The notes below the pieces were generated by a model. The model was not told the origin of the DNA. It did no database searches and worked only from the letters and a program-made list of their open reading frames with translations. This document shows positions 14,633-21,994 of a stretch of 64,000 nt of DNA, in pieces (within the stretch, counting starts at the first letter, position 1; every line of letters begins with the position of its first letter). The position numbers and the translations under genes are program-made. This stretch comes from Streptomyces parvus (GTDB lineage: Bacteria; Actinomycetota; Actinomycetes; Streptomycetales; Streptomycetaceae), in NCBI RefSeq assembly GCF_032121415.1, contig NZ_CP135079.1, positions 1,674,001-1,738,000 of the forward strand, given 5' to 3'.

Positions 14633-14925
14633 TCGCCCTCTCCCCGACGGACGTCCTCGACTGCGAGGCGTGCTGGAACGCCCCGGTCACCGCCGCCCGG
14701 CAGACCCCCGCCGGCCGCGACCTGCTCTGCGAGGAGTGCGCGGAGGGCGACTACCCGCGCCGCGTCGACCTCTTCCCGCCGTTCGGCATCTACCGCCTGA
14801 CGGCCCGCAAGCTCCTGGACGACGGCCGACACGGCGGCGGCCCCCCGAAGCTCCCGCCCGACCCGGGCCCGCCGCTGCCCAGCCCTCCCCCGGCCCCGTC
14901 ACCGCCGGGAACCCCGCCGGTGTAG
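14629..14925 (+). CDS. Small zinc-ribbon-like protein with proline-rich tail
   Basis: Predicted protein of 98 residues. The ATG at 14629 follows GGAGG (14619-14623) by five bases and overlaps the stop of the 16-residue ORF. Two CxxC pairs, CEAC near residue 12 and CEEC near residue 34, could hold one zinc ion. A short helical part (GIYRLTARKLLDDG) follows, then a tail made mostly of proline, glycine and serine. An alternative start at 14527 adds 34 low-complexity residues and overlaps the stop of the 14153 gene. The function is unknown; such folds often bind nucleic acid or a partner protein. Confidence 0.6.
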   Translation: MIALSPTDVLDCEACWNAPVTAARQTPAGRDLLCEECAEGDYPRRVDLFPPFGIYRLTARKLLDDGRHGGGPPKLPPDPGPPLPSPPPAPSPPGTPPV

Positions 14926-15078
14926 AGCCCGCGCCCCGCCCGGCCCGCGCCCCTCTCCGGAAGCCCGGGCCGTTGTCAGTACCCCTTGCCGGGTTGCCCG
15001 GTGGTTGCAGACCGGCCAGACCTTCGAGGTACGCGGTCAAGGGGGTGGGCACAAAGGTCCCCGGGAGCCACCTCGGGA

Positions 15079-16011
15079 CTATGGTGCAAGCCGTGGATTC
15101 CCACCCCCCTCTTCCCCCTTCTCCTCCATGAGCACGGAGAGTTCTTCGGCCAGTTCCATACAGCGCAGGCGGGCCGGGGAGAAGTCGTAGGGCATTTTTC
15201 CGGCGGCTTCGAGCACGCTCATGACCCTGCCGGAGTGGGAGACCGAACCGTTCTCGTCATCATCGCCGGTCTCAGGGTGCGCGGCGTCCCAGGCATCGAA
15301 GAGGGCGTCGTCGGCCTCGTCGAGGCCGGACTCCTCGATGACGGCGTGCAGGGCGGTTTCGAAGGCGTGCCGTTCGGCGGCCACTTGAGCCACCCGTGGG
15401 TCGTCGACGGCGACGCTGTCGTCGAGCGCCTCCTCGGCGTCGTCGATGCGGTCGGATTCCTCCCGCAGCGCGGGATGCGTGGCCAGGGCGACGAAGCGCG
15501 TGGCCTGGACGGCCGCTCCGAGCGGGCCGAAGATCCGCTCGGTGACCAGCAGGGTGTCCAGATCCGCCTGGCGCAGCGAGCCCTCGGGCAGGCCCTTGAG
15601 GCGTTCGGTGACCAGGTCGGAGAGCAGGCCCGTCCGGCTGCCTTCGACGCGCATCCGCTGCACGGCGGTCCGTTGGCGCCGCAGTTCCGCCTCTTGGGCG
15701 GCGAGGGATTCCTCCACGCGCTCCAGCATGGCCTCGATACCGTCCCCGCCGTCCGCCCCGGCGGAATCCTTGCCGGTGGCGAAAGCCTCGCGAATGTCCT
15801 CCAGCGCGATCCCGGCGTCGGTCATCCTGCGAATCCACAGCAGGCGGATCATGTCCTCGTACCCGTAGCGGCGACGGCCGTCGCCGCCCCGCTCGGGCTC
15901 GGGGAGCAGGCCGATCCCGTGGTAGTGGCGGATCGCCCGCGGTGTGCAGCCGGCAAAGGCGGCCGCGTCGCCGATCTTGACCTGACGGGGTGGCACGAAA
16001 GACGCGGGCAT
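15079..16011 (-). CDS. MerR-family transcriptional regulator
   Basis: Regulator of 310 residues. The MerR winged HTH covers residues about 11-75 (VKIGDAAAFAGCTPRAIRHY, then GLLPEPERGGDGRRRYGYED). An antiparallel coiled coil follows (EAMLERVEESLAAQEAELRR). The long C-terminal domain of about 180 residues, rich in Asp and Glu, has no cysteine cluster, so it is not a metal sensor of the classic kind; this type resembles uncharacterised actinobacterial MerR proteins with large effector domains. ATG 16011 is preceded by AGAAGG; the open frame continues further upstream. It is divergent from the RelA/SpoT-like gene across 253 bp. Confidence 0.88.
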   Translation of the reverse strand: MPASFVPPRQVKIGDAAAFAGCTPRAIRHYHGIGLLPEPERGGDGRRRYGYEDMIRLLWIRRMTDAGIALEDIREAFATGKDSAGADGGDGIEAMLERVEESLAAQEAELRRQRTAVQRMRVEGSRTGLLSDLVTERLKGLPEGSLRQADLDTLLVTERIFGPLGAAVQATRFVALATHPALREESDRIDDAEEALDDSVAVDDPRVAQVAAERHAFETALHAVIEESGLDEADDALFDAWDAAHPETGDDDENGSVSHSGRVMSVLEAAGKMPYDFSPARLRCMELAEELSVLMEEKGEEGGGNPRLAP

Positions 16012-16264
16012 GGGCGGGGACCTTCTCTCAGGGCTGGGACGTACGTCCACCGGACCACATGACGCTACGGAAGGTGCAACCCTCTCCCCGGAGGGCATAG
16101 CCGTCAATCCTGAACGAACTGTCCAATGGCTGCGGCCCCTGTCGGTGCCATCGCCGACGGGGCCGACTTCCTTGAAAAACGGAAACCTCTCCGCTGTCCT
16201 GGGGCATCCTGTTGTCCGACGCATAGTGCAGCACGGCTCAGTAGACACGACGACGGGTCCGAGG

Positions 16265-17539
16265 ATGCAACTGATCGAGGAATTCATTTCCAGATACATC
16301 AGAGAGTACGACTTCTACAGCCAAGCTGCCCGACTGGCAGCCGAAACGCTGGAAAGCAATCTCCACAGGTCAGGAATCCGCTGCATCGTGACCCATCGCG
16401 CCAAGGACATATCCCGGCTTGCCGAGAAATGCGAGAAGCGCAACGCGGAAGATCCCTATAAGAAGATCCAGGACATCTACAGCGACATCGTCGACCTGGC
16501 AGGGGTGCGCGTCGCCCTCTACTTCCCCGGAGACCGGGAGCGCGTGGACAGAATCATCAACAGGTTCTTCCATCTCCTGGAGGAAAGGCGAGATTTTCCG
16601 GATCCCGGAAAAGCCAACCCCTCCAAGAAATTCTCTGGCTACTCCGCCGCACACTACAGGGCCCAGCTGTCCGAACGCAGCCTGGGAGACAGCGACAAGA
16701 GGTACGCCAAAGCGCGAGTGGAGATTCAAGTCGCCTCCGTTCTGATGCACTCGTGGTCCGAGGTCGAGCACGACCTCATCTACAAGCCGCTCGAAGGAGG
16801 GCTCTCCGAGGAGGAACTCCATATTCTGGACCAACTCAACGGGCTGGTCCTGGCCGGCGAAATCGCTCTCGAAATGCTGCAGAAGGCAGGAGAGGTCCGC
16901 GTCGCCAGCACCGACCGCACCTTCCTCAACCACTACGAACTCGCCGCCCATATACTCGCTCACGCGAACAAGGAACGCAAAAGCCCGGTCGAGGAGTCAG
17001 GGCTCGGCCGTGTCGACCTTCTCTTTCAGCTTCTCACCGATCTGGAGTTCAACACGCCCAACTCGCTGGCGCCCTTCATTTCATCCCTCCATGAGGATCT
17101 GGAAGAGCGCCCGCTGGCCGATCAAGTCATTGATGCGATCATTTCCGAGGATCCTGAGCGGTACCGACGGTTCGAAGAAATCCAATTCCAGATGAGCTTC
17201 TCGTCCATGAAGCCCCCCGCTTCCGACCAGTCCGCGGTGTCCGATGAAATCGTCGGTAGGTTCTGGTCCAAATGGACAGCGCTGGAGAAGACCCTGCGCG
17301 GGCTCGCCGTCGTGGACCCCGAGGACACGCGCTTCATGGGTGTGGGGGCTCTCATCAACAGGATTCCGAACCTCACCGATCCCCTCAAGCGCGAACTCGA
17401 CTACCTGCGGCGCATCAGGAACGACCTGGTCCACAGCGGCGAAATACCCGGAGCGGCTTTCCTCCAGGAGGCGATCGAGAGGATCGTCGCCGTCACGGCT
17501 CGGCTGGCCAAGCTGAAGGAGCCTCCGCAGGCCGGGTGA
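16265..17539 (+). CDS. RelA/SpoT-domain protein with C-terminal HEPN-like motif
   Basis: Protein of 424 residues with no signal peptide or membrane helix. Residues about 35-180 form a RelA/SpoT synthetase domain: HRAKDISRLAEK (ATP site), DIVDLAGVRVALYF, the G-loop FSGYSAAHY, and VEIQVASVLMHSWSEVEHDL with the catalytic Glu in E-x-Q. There is no HD hydrolase, TGS or ACT domain. After a helical middle, residues 385-390 read RNDLVH, the R-x4-H motif of HEPN domains. The family could make (p)ppGpp or ppApp, or modify tRNA as the toxSAS toxins do. Third-position G+C is visibly lower than in the neighbours, suggesting acquisition. The start is uncertain: ATG 16265 has GAGG directly adjacent, and a GTG lies 18 codons upstream. 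Confidence 0.75.
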   Translation: MQLIEEFISRYIREYDFYSQAARLAAETLESNLHRSGIRCIVTHRAKDISRLAEKCEKRNAEDPYKKIQDIYSDIVDLAGVRVALYFPGDRERVDRIINRFFHLLEERRDFPDPGKANPSKKFSGYSAAHYRAQLSERSLGDSDKRYAKARVEIQVASVLMHSWSEVEHDLIYKPLEGGLSEEELHILDQLNGLVLAGEIALEMLQKAGEVRVASTDRTFLNHYELAAHILAHANKERKSPVEESGLGRVDLLFQLLTDLEFNTPNSLAPFISSLHEDLEERPLADQVIDAIISEDPERYRRFEEIQFQMSFSSMKPPASDQSAVSDEIVGRFWSKWTALEKTLRGLAVVDPEDTRFMGVGALINRIPNLTDPLKRELDYLRRIRNDLVHSGEIPGAAFLQEAIERIVAVTARLAKLKEPPQAG

Positions 17540-17602
17540 TCAGCAACCCGCCTCGGCGCAACCGCGACGGCCCCCAGGCTGCCCGGCACCCGCCGGAACG
17601 CA

Positions 17603-17633
17603 CCGGGCCGGAGGCTCACCGCCTCCGGCCCGG
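17603..17633. terminator. Bidirectional terminator between the RelA/SpoT-like gene and glnA2
   Basis: A perfect 13-bp GC-rich stem (17603-17615 with 17621-17633) around the loop TCACC, placed between two convergent genes. Confidence 0.8.
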
Positions 17634-17670
17634 GATCACGCGTCGACGGCCACAACCGTCCCCCGTGCCG

Positions 17671-19032
17671 CTACAGCACCGGCAGCAGCGCCTTCAGCTC
17701 GAAGGCGGTGACCTCGCTGCGGTACTCCTCCCACTCCTGCTTCTTGTTGCGGAGGAAGAAGTCGAAGACGTGCTCGCCCAGGGTCTCGGCGACCAGCTCG
17801 CTCTTCTCCATCAGCGAAATCGCCTCGCCCAGGTTCTGCGGGAGCGGTTCGATGCCCATCGCGCGGCGTTCGGCGTCGGAGAGGGCCCAGACGTCGTCGT
17901 CGGCGCCGGCCGGGAGTTCGTAGCCCTCCTCGATGCCCTTGAGGCCTGCGGCGAGCAGGACCGCGTACGTGAGGTACGGGTTGGCGCCGGAGTCGATGGA
18001 GCGGACCTCGACGCGGGCCGAGCCGGTCTTGCCGGGCTTGTACATCGGGACGCGGATGAGGGCGGAGCGGTTGTTGTGGCCCCAGCAGATGTACGAGGGG
18101 GCCTCGCCGCCCGCACCGGCCGCGCGGGAGGAGCCGCCCCAGATGCGCTTGTAGGAGTTGACCCACTGGTTGGTGACGGCCGAGATCTCCGCCGCGTGCT
18201 TCAGGAGGCCCGCGATGAAGGAGCGGCCGACCTTGGAGAGCTGGTACTCCGCGCCCGACTCGTAGAACGCGTTGCGGTCGCCCTCGAAGAGGGAGAGGTG
18301 CGTGTGCATGCCCGAGCCCGGGTACTCCGAGAACGGCTTCGGCATGAACGTCGCCTGCACGCCCTGCTCCAGCGCCACCTGCTTCATCACCAGGCGGAAC
18401 GTCATGATGTTGTCCGCCGTGGAGAGCGCGTCCGCGTACCGCAGGTCGATCTCCTGCTGGCCGGGGGCGCCCTCGTGGTGGCTGAACTCGACCGAGATGC
18501 CCATCGATTCGAGCATGGTGATCGCCTGGCGGCGGAAGTCCATGCCGACGTTCTGCGGCGTGTGGTCGAAGTAGCCCGAGCTGTCCGCCGGCGTCGGGCG
18601 GGTGCCGTCGACCGGCTTGTTCTTCAGCAGGAAGAACTCGATCTCGGGGTGCGTGTAGAAGGTGAAGCCCAGGTCGGACGTCTTGGCCAGGATCCGCTTC
18701 AGGACGTAGCGCGGATCCGCGAAGGACGGCGAGCCGTCCGGCATGAGGATGTCGCAGAACATCCGCGCCGTGCCGGGAGCCTCCGCACGCCAGGGCAGGA
18801 TCTGGAAGGTGCCCGGGTCCGGCTTGGCGATCATGTCCGACTCGTAGACCCGTGCGAAGCCCTCGATCGCCGAGCCGTCGAAGCCGATGCCCTCGTCGAA
18901 GGCCTGCTCCAGCTCGGCCGGGGCGACGGCGACGGACTTGAGGAACCCGAGGACGTCGGTGAACCACAGCCGCACGAAGCGGATGTCGCGCTCCTCAAGG
19001 GTCCTGAGGACGAATTCCTGCTGCTTGTCCAT
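17671..19032 (-). CDS. glnA2: GlnA2, glutamine synthetase-like gamma-glutamylpolyamine synthetase
   Basis: ATP-dependent ligase of the glutamine synthetase type I fold, 453 residues. The beta-grasp N-domain starts at MDKQQEFVLRTLEERDIRFV, and the catalytic domain shows the GS metal and substrate signatures: FYTHPEIEFFLLK, GSGMHTHLSLFEGD and the arginine/glutamate segment GSARVEVRSIDSGANPYL. Work on S. coelicolor GlnA2 and GlnA3 assigned them to gamma-glutamylation of polyamines rather than glutamine synthesis; the name is given by synteny and similarity. The adenylylation loop has Trp at residue 382 where true GSI has Tyr (DDVWALSD). The ATG at 19032 follows AAGGA. A long extension to 19155 is rejected as untranslated leader. 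Confidence 0.88.
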   Translation of the reverse strand: MDKQQEFVLRTLEERDIRFVRLWFTDVLGFLKSVAVAPAELEQAFDEGIGFDGSAIEGFARVYESDMIAKPDPGTFQILPWRAEAPGTARMFCDILMPDGSPSFADPRYVLKRILAKTSDLGFTFYTHPEIEFFLLKNKPVDGTRPTPADSSGYFDHTPQNVGMDFRRQAITMLESMGISVEFSHHEGAPGQQEIDLRYADALSTADNIMTFRLVMKQVALEQGVQATFMPKPFSEYPGSGMHTHLSLFEGDRNAFYESGAEYQLSKVGRSFIAGLLKHAAEISAVTNQWVNSYKRIWGGSSRAAGAGGEAPSYICWGHNNRSALIRVPMYKPGKTGSARVEVRSIDSGANPYLTYAVLLAAGLKGIEEGYELPAGADDDVWALSDAERRAMGIEPLPQNLGEAISLMEKSELVAETLGEHVFDFFLRNKKQEWEEYRSEVTAFELKALLPVL

Positions 19033-19287
19033 TGCCACATCCTTGCAGTTCAGACGGTCCGTGCACCACCGCCCGGGGTAGGGGGACACTTCAGTATCGC
19101 GACCCGGGATTTCCCCCAGATTACGCACACGGTGTGAGAGAGAGCACTCGGCCACCCACTACGATCGGCGACCGTGCGGCGGACGGCTTCGGGGCCCGCT
19201 CCCCCTCCGGCTTCCCGCCCGTCCGAGCACTCTGGTCCACGGACCGTTCTCCCGCCTCCCGGCCCCTTCGCAGAAGGACTCCACGAC

Positions 19288-19968
19288 ATGAGCTTCGATC
19301 CCCGGCACCCCCAGCCGCAGGCCCCCGCCCCCGGCGCGCGCTCCACCCGCAACCGGGCCATCGCCATAGGGCTGAGCGCCGCCGTCGTGGCCGGTCTCGT
19401 CGCTTTCGGCTCCTTCCTGCTGCTGGAGAACTCCGCGGCCGACGAGAAGTCCGACAACGCTTCGGCGGCCCACGACGGCAAGCACCCGGGCGGGCACGGC
19501 GACGCCAAGGGCGGGGCCATCGAGGGGCTGAAGTCCTGGGACGCGGCGAAGCTCGGCCGCAACCACGTGGCGGGCACGGTCGACTACCCGATGAAGCCTC
19601 CGGTCGGCGGCGACCACAACCCGTCCTGGATGAACTGCGACGGCGACGTATACGAAGAGGCCGTCCCGGACGTCAACGCCGTCCACTCCCTGGAGCACGG
19701 CGCGGTCTGGGTCACGTACAACGGCAAGGCCGCCGACGGCGACGTGGCCGCGCTCGCGGAACGCGTCAGGAAGACCCCGTTCACCCTGATGAGCCCGTAC
19801 GCCGGCCAGGAGGGCGCGATCACGCTCAGCGCCTGGGGCAAGCAGGTCACCGTGGACTCCGCCGACGACCGGCGGGTGGACCGGTTCCTCGCCCAGTACG
19901 TCCAGGGTGCCCAGACGCCCGAGCCCGGCGCCCCCTGCACCGGCGGGCTGGAAACGGCACCGCGGTGA
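19288..19968 (+). CDS. DUF3105 membrane-anchored extracellular protein
   Basis: Protein of 226 residues with one N-terminal membrane helix (residues about 20-45: IAIGLSAAVVAGLVAFGSFL) and an outside DUF3105 domain. The domain shows the family pattern PPVGGDHNPSWMNCDGDVY followed by VHSLEHGAVWVTY, with conserved histidines and a cysteine that could bind metal. A short Gly/His-rich linker (HDGKHPGGHGD) precedes it. ATG 19288 is used, with AGAAGGA upstream; an earlier ATG at 19174 lies in leader sequence. It is coupled by a GTGA overlap to the DUF305 gene. The function is not established. Confidence 0.85.
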   Translation: MSFDPRHPQPQAPAPGARSTRNRAIAIGLSAAVVAGLVAFGSFLLLENSAADEKSDNASAAHDGKHPGGHGDAKGGAIEGLKSWDAAKLGRNHVAGTVDYPMKPPVGGDHNPSWMNCDGDVYEEAVPDVNAVHSLEHGAVWVTYNGKAADGDVAALAERVRKTPFTLMSPYAGQEGAITLSAWGKQVTVDSADDRRVDRFLAQYVQGAQTPEPGAPCTGGLETAPR

Positions 19969-20690
19969 CCGGTACGACGGACCCTGCGGACCCGGCAGCA
20001 GGTGCCGAACGCCGGAAGACGGCGCGCGTCCGGTGGGCGGCCGGGGCAGCGGTGGCCCTGGCCCTGTTCTTCGCCGGGGCCGCCGCCGTCGCCTCCGCCC
20101 GGGAGGACGGTCCGGTGCCCCGCGCGGCCGGCACACCCGCCTCGGACTCCGCCGACGCCGGGTTCGCCCGGGACATGGCCGTCCACCATCAGCAGGCCGT
20201 CGAGATGTCGTTCATCGTCCGCGACCGCACGGAGGGCGAGGACGTACGCCGTCTCGCGTACGACATCGCCAACACCCAGGCCAACCAGCGCGGCATGCTC
20301 CTCGGCTGGCTCGACCTCTGGGGGCTGCCCAAGGTGGCGGCCGGCGGCGATCCCCCGATGGCCTGGATGGGCGGCAGCGGCGGGGACGAGCACGCTCACG
20401 GCGGCCACCACCCGGACGGTGGGAGCGACGGTGTGCTCATGGCGGGGATGGCTTCCCGAGCCGAGCTGGACCGGCTCGCGCGCCTCGACGGCAAGCAGGC
20501 CGAGGTCTTCTACCTCCAGCTGATGACGGACCACCACAAGGGCGGTGTGGCCATGGCCGAGGCCTGTGCCTCCCGGTGCACCGTCCCGGTGGAGCAGCGG
20601 CTCGCCCAGGGCATGGTCGAGGGGCAGCAGTCCGAGCTGGGCCTCATGCGCGACATGCTCACCGAGCGCGGGGCGAAGCCGCGTTCCTGA
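19965..20690 (+). CDS. DUF305 exported histidine-rich protein
   Basis: Protein of 241 residues from a GTG overlapping the previous stop. A membrane anchor (residues about 24-45) is followed by two DUF305 ferritin-like repeats: FARDMAVHHQQAVEMSFIV and, C-terminally, YLQLMTDHHKGGVAMAE. Between them lies a flexible insert rich in His (HAHGGHHPDGG) and Met. HHxQAxxM motifs suggest copper or other soft-metal binding outside the membrane. Pairing with DUF3105 is frequent in Streptomyces, and the two probably work together. Copper is an inference from residues, supported weakly by the multicopper oxidase remnant 1 kb downstream. Confidence 0.85.
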   Translation: MTGTTDPADPAAGAERRKTARVRWAAGAAVALALFFAGAAAVASAREDGPVPRAAGTPASDSADAGFARDMAVHHQQAVEMSFIVRDRTEGEDVRRLAYDIANTQANQRGMLLGWLDLWGLPKVAAGGDPPMAWMGGSGGDEHAHGGHHPDGGSDGVLMAGMASRAELDRLARLDGKQAEVFYLQLMTDHHKGGVAMAEACASRCTVPVEQRLAQGMVEGQQSELGLMRDMLTERGAKPRS

Positions 20691-20880
20691 GGACCGGCGC
20701 GCCAAAGGAGCCTCGCGCGGGGGCGGCGGGCCCGGGGCCTACCGCCCCCGCGTCAGCTTGCGTCCCCGCGTCGGCGCACCCGAACGGGTGATTGCGGTCG
20801 CGCCTGCCCTCCCGGCCGATGACGATGGGTGCGCTCGGGGCCGTACGGCAGTGCCATCGGCACGCAGGAGGAAATCCCCC

Positions 20881-21306
20881 ATGACGACCGCCAAAGACAT
20901 CATGCACAGCGGGGCCCGCTGGATCCCGGCCCACGAGACCCTCGACCGTGCGGCGCAGCTGATGCGCGAGCACAACGTGGGCGCCCTGCCCGTCTCCGCC
21001 GACGGCGGCTCGGACCGGATGGTCGGCATCATCACCGACCGCGACATCGTCGTCGGCTGTGTGGCCAAGGGGCACGACCCGTCGAAGGTCACGGCGGGCG
21101 ATCTCGCGCAGGGCACGCCCCGCTGGATCGAGGCGGAGGCCGATGTGGACGCGGTCCTGGAGGAGATGCAGACCCACCGCATCCGCCGGCTGCCCGTCGT
21201 CGAGAACAAGAAGCTGGTCGGCATGATCAGTGAGGCCGACCTCGCGCAGCACCTCACCGAGGAGCAGATCGCGGGCTGGGCGGAGAAGGTCTACTCCCGC
21301 AGTTGA
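20881..21306 (+). CDS. Two-CBS-domain protein
   Basis: Cytosolic protein of 141 residues made of a tandem CBS (Bateman) pair: TAKDIMHSGARWIPAHETLD and VGIITDRDIVV in the first, and VLEEMQTHRIRRLPVVENKK then GMISEADLAQHL in the second. It resembles Hrp1 of mycobacteria, a stress-induced protein. Such pairs bind adenine nucleotides and may act alone as sensors. AGGAGGAA lies just before the ATG. A 190-bp gap separates it from the DUF305 gene, so it probably has its own promoter. Confidence 0.88.
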   Translation: MTTAKDIMHSGARWIPAHETLDRAAQLMREHNVGALPVSADGGSDRMVGIITDRDIVVGCVAKGHDPSKVTAGDLAQGTPRWIEAEADVDAVLEEMQTHRIRRLPVVENKKLVGMISEADLAQHLTEEQIAGWAEKVYSRS

Positions 21307-21619
21307 GCGGCCGGATCGTGAGAGCGGCCCGGCGCCCTTGGTCCGCCGCGGCGGTGAGGTGCCGGGCCGTCGTCCGCCCGTATACCCGCCAGGGGTAGGG
21401 GCGCTGCATGGCGGGCAGGGCGCGGAGCAGGAGCGTGACGTGCGGGCAGCTGACGCTGTTCGGCATCGTCACCATGCATACGGTCGGTCATCCGGCCGAG
21501 CACAGCGGATCGGCCGGATGTCGGCGGTGTCCACGCCGTCGGCGACCTCGCCGTCGCCGGCCGCCATGGCCGAGCATCCCGCGCCGCACGACACCCCCGG
21601 GGCCGACGGGCGGCGGCCG

Positions 21620-21868
21620 GTGGAGGCGGGCGGGCGGGTGCGGCTCGTCTTCGGTAACGGGACGGCGTGTGGCATCCGCTGCATCCGCACGGGCACACCT
21701 TCGCGCTCGGCGGGAACGCCGCAGGGGCCCGTAAGGACACCGCCATCGTGTTGCCGCACCGGTCGTCGACCGTGGACTTCGACGCCGACAATGCGGGGCC
21801 GTGGATGGTCCACCGCCACAACGCCTACCACGCGGAGGCGGGGATGATGACGGTCCTCGGTTACCGGA
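21620..21868 (+). pseudogene. Remnant of a multicopper oxidase C-terminus
   Basis: The reading frame at 21620 gives VRLVFGNGT and then shifts by two bases into WHPLHPHGHTFALGG from 21670. It continues with GARKDTAIVLPHRSSTVDFD and then GPWMVHRHNAYHAEAGM up to LGYR. This is the last cupredoxin domain of a multicopper oxidase (laccase-like), which normally reads HPMHLHGHTF and HCHxxxHxxxGM. The type-1 copper cysteine is replaced by Arg (HRH), the frame is broken, and nothing recognisable of the first two-thirds is present. The whole 688-bp gap 21307-21994 holds no other gene that I can support. Confidence 0.8.
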
Positions 21869-21994
21869 ACTGCCCCCGCGAGCCTCGGCGGGTTGGCGCG
21901 GAGAACCGCTCCCACCTGCGGTTTCGACGGGCCGAAGGAGATTTTGCCCGGCCCACCGGGACATCGCGTCAGAAAGACGATTACACTGGCGGAC

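Noticed and set aside
14990..15070. Possible tRNA or small RNA in the gap before the MerR gene end
   Set aside because: Short GC-rich inverted segments occur, but no cloverleaf, T-loop sequence or CCA-like end could be built.
16012..16264. Small antitoxin gene in front of the RelA/SpoT-like gene
   Set aside because: No ORF with a ribosome-binding site and plausible composition was seen in the gap on either strand; the only long frame is an upstream extension of the gene itself overlapping the MerR start.
19033..19155. N-terminal extension of GlnA2 by 41 residues
   Set aside because: The extension does not match glutamine synthetase N-termini, and the ATG at 19032 has its own ribosome-binding site.
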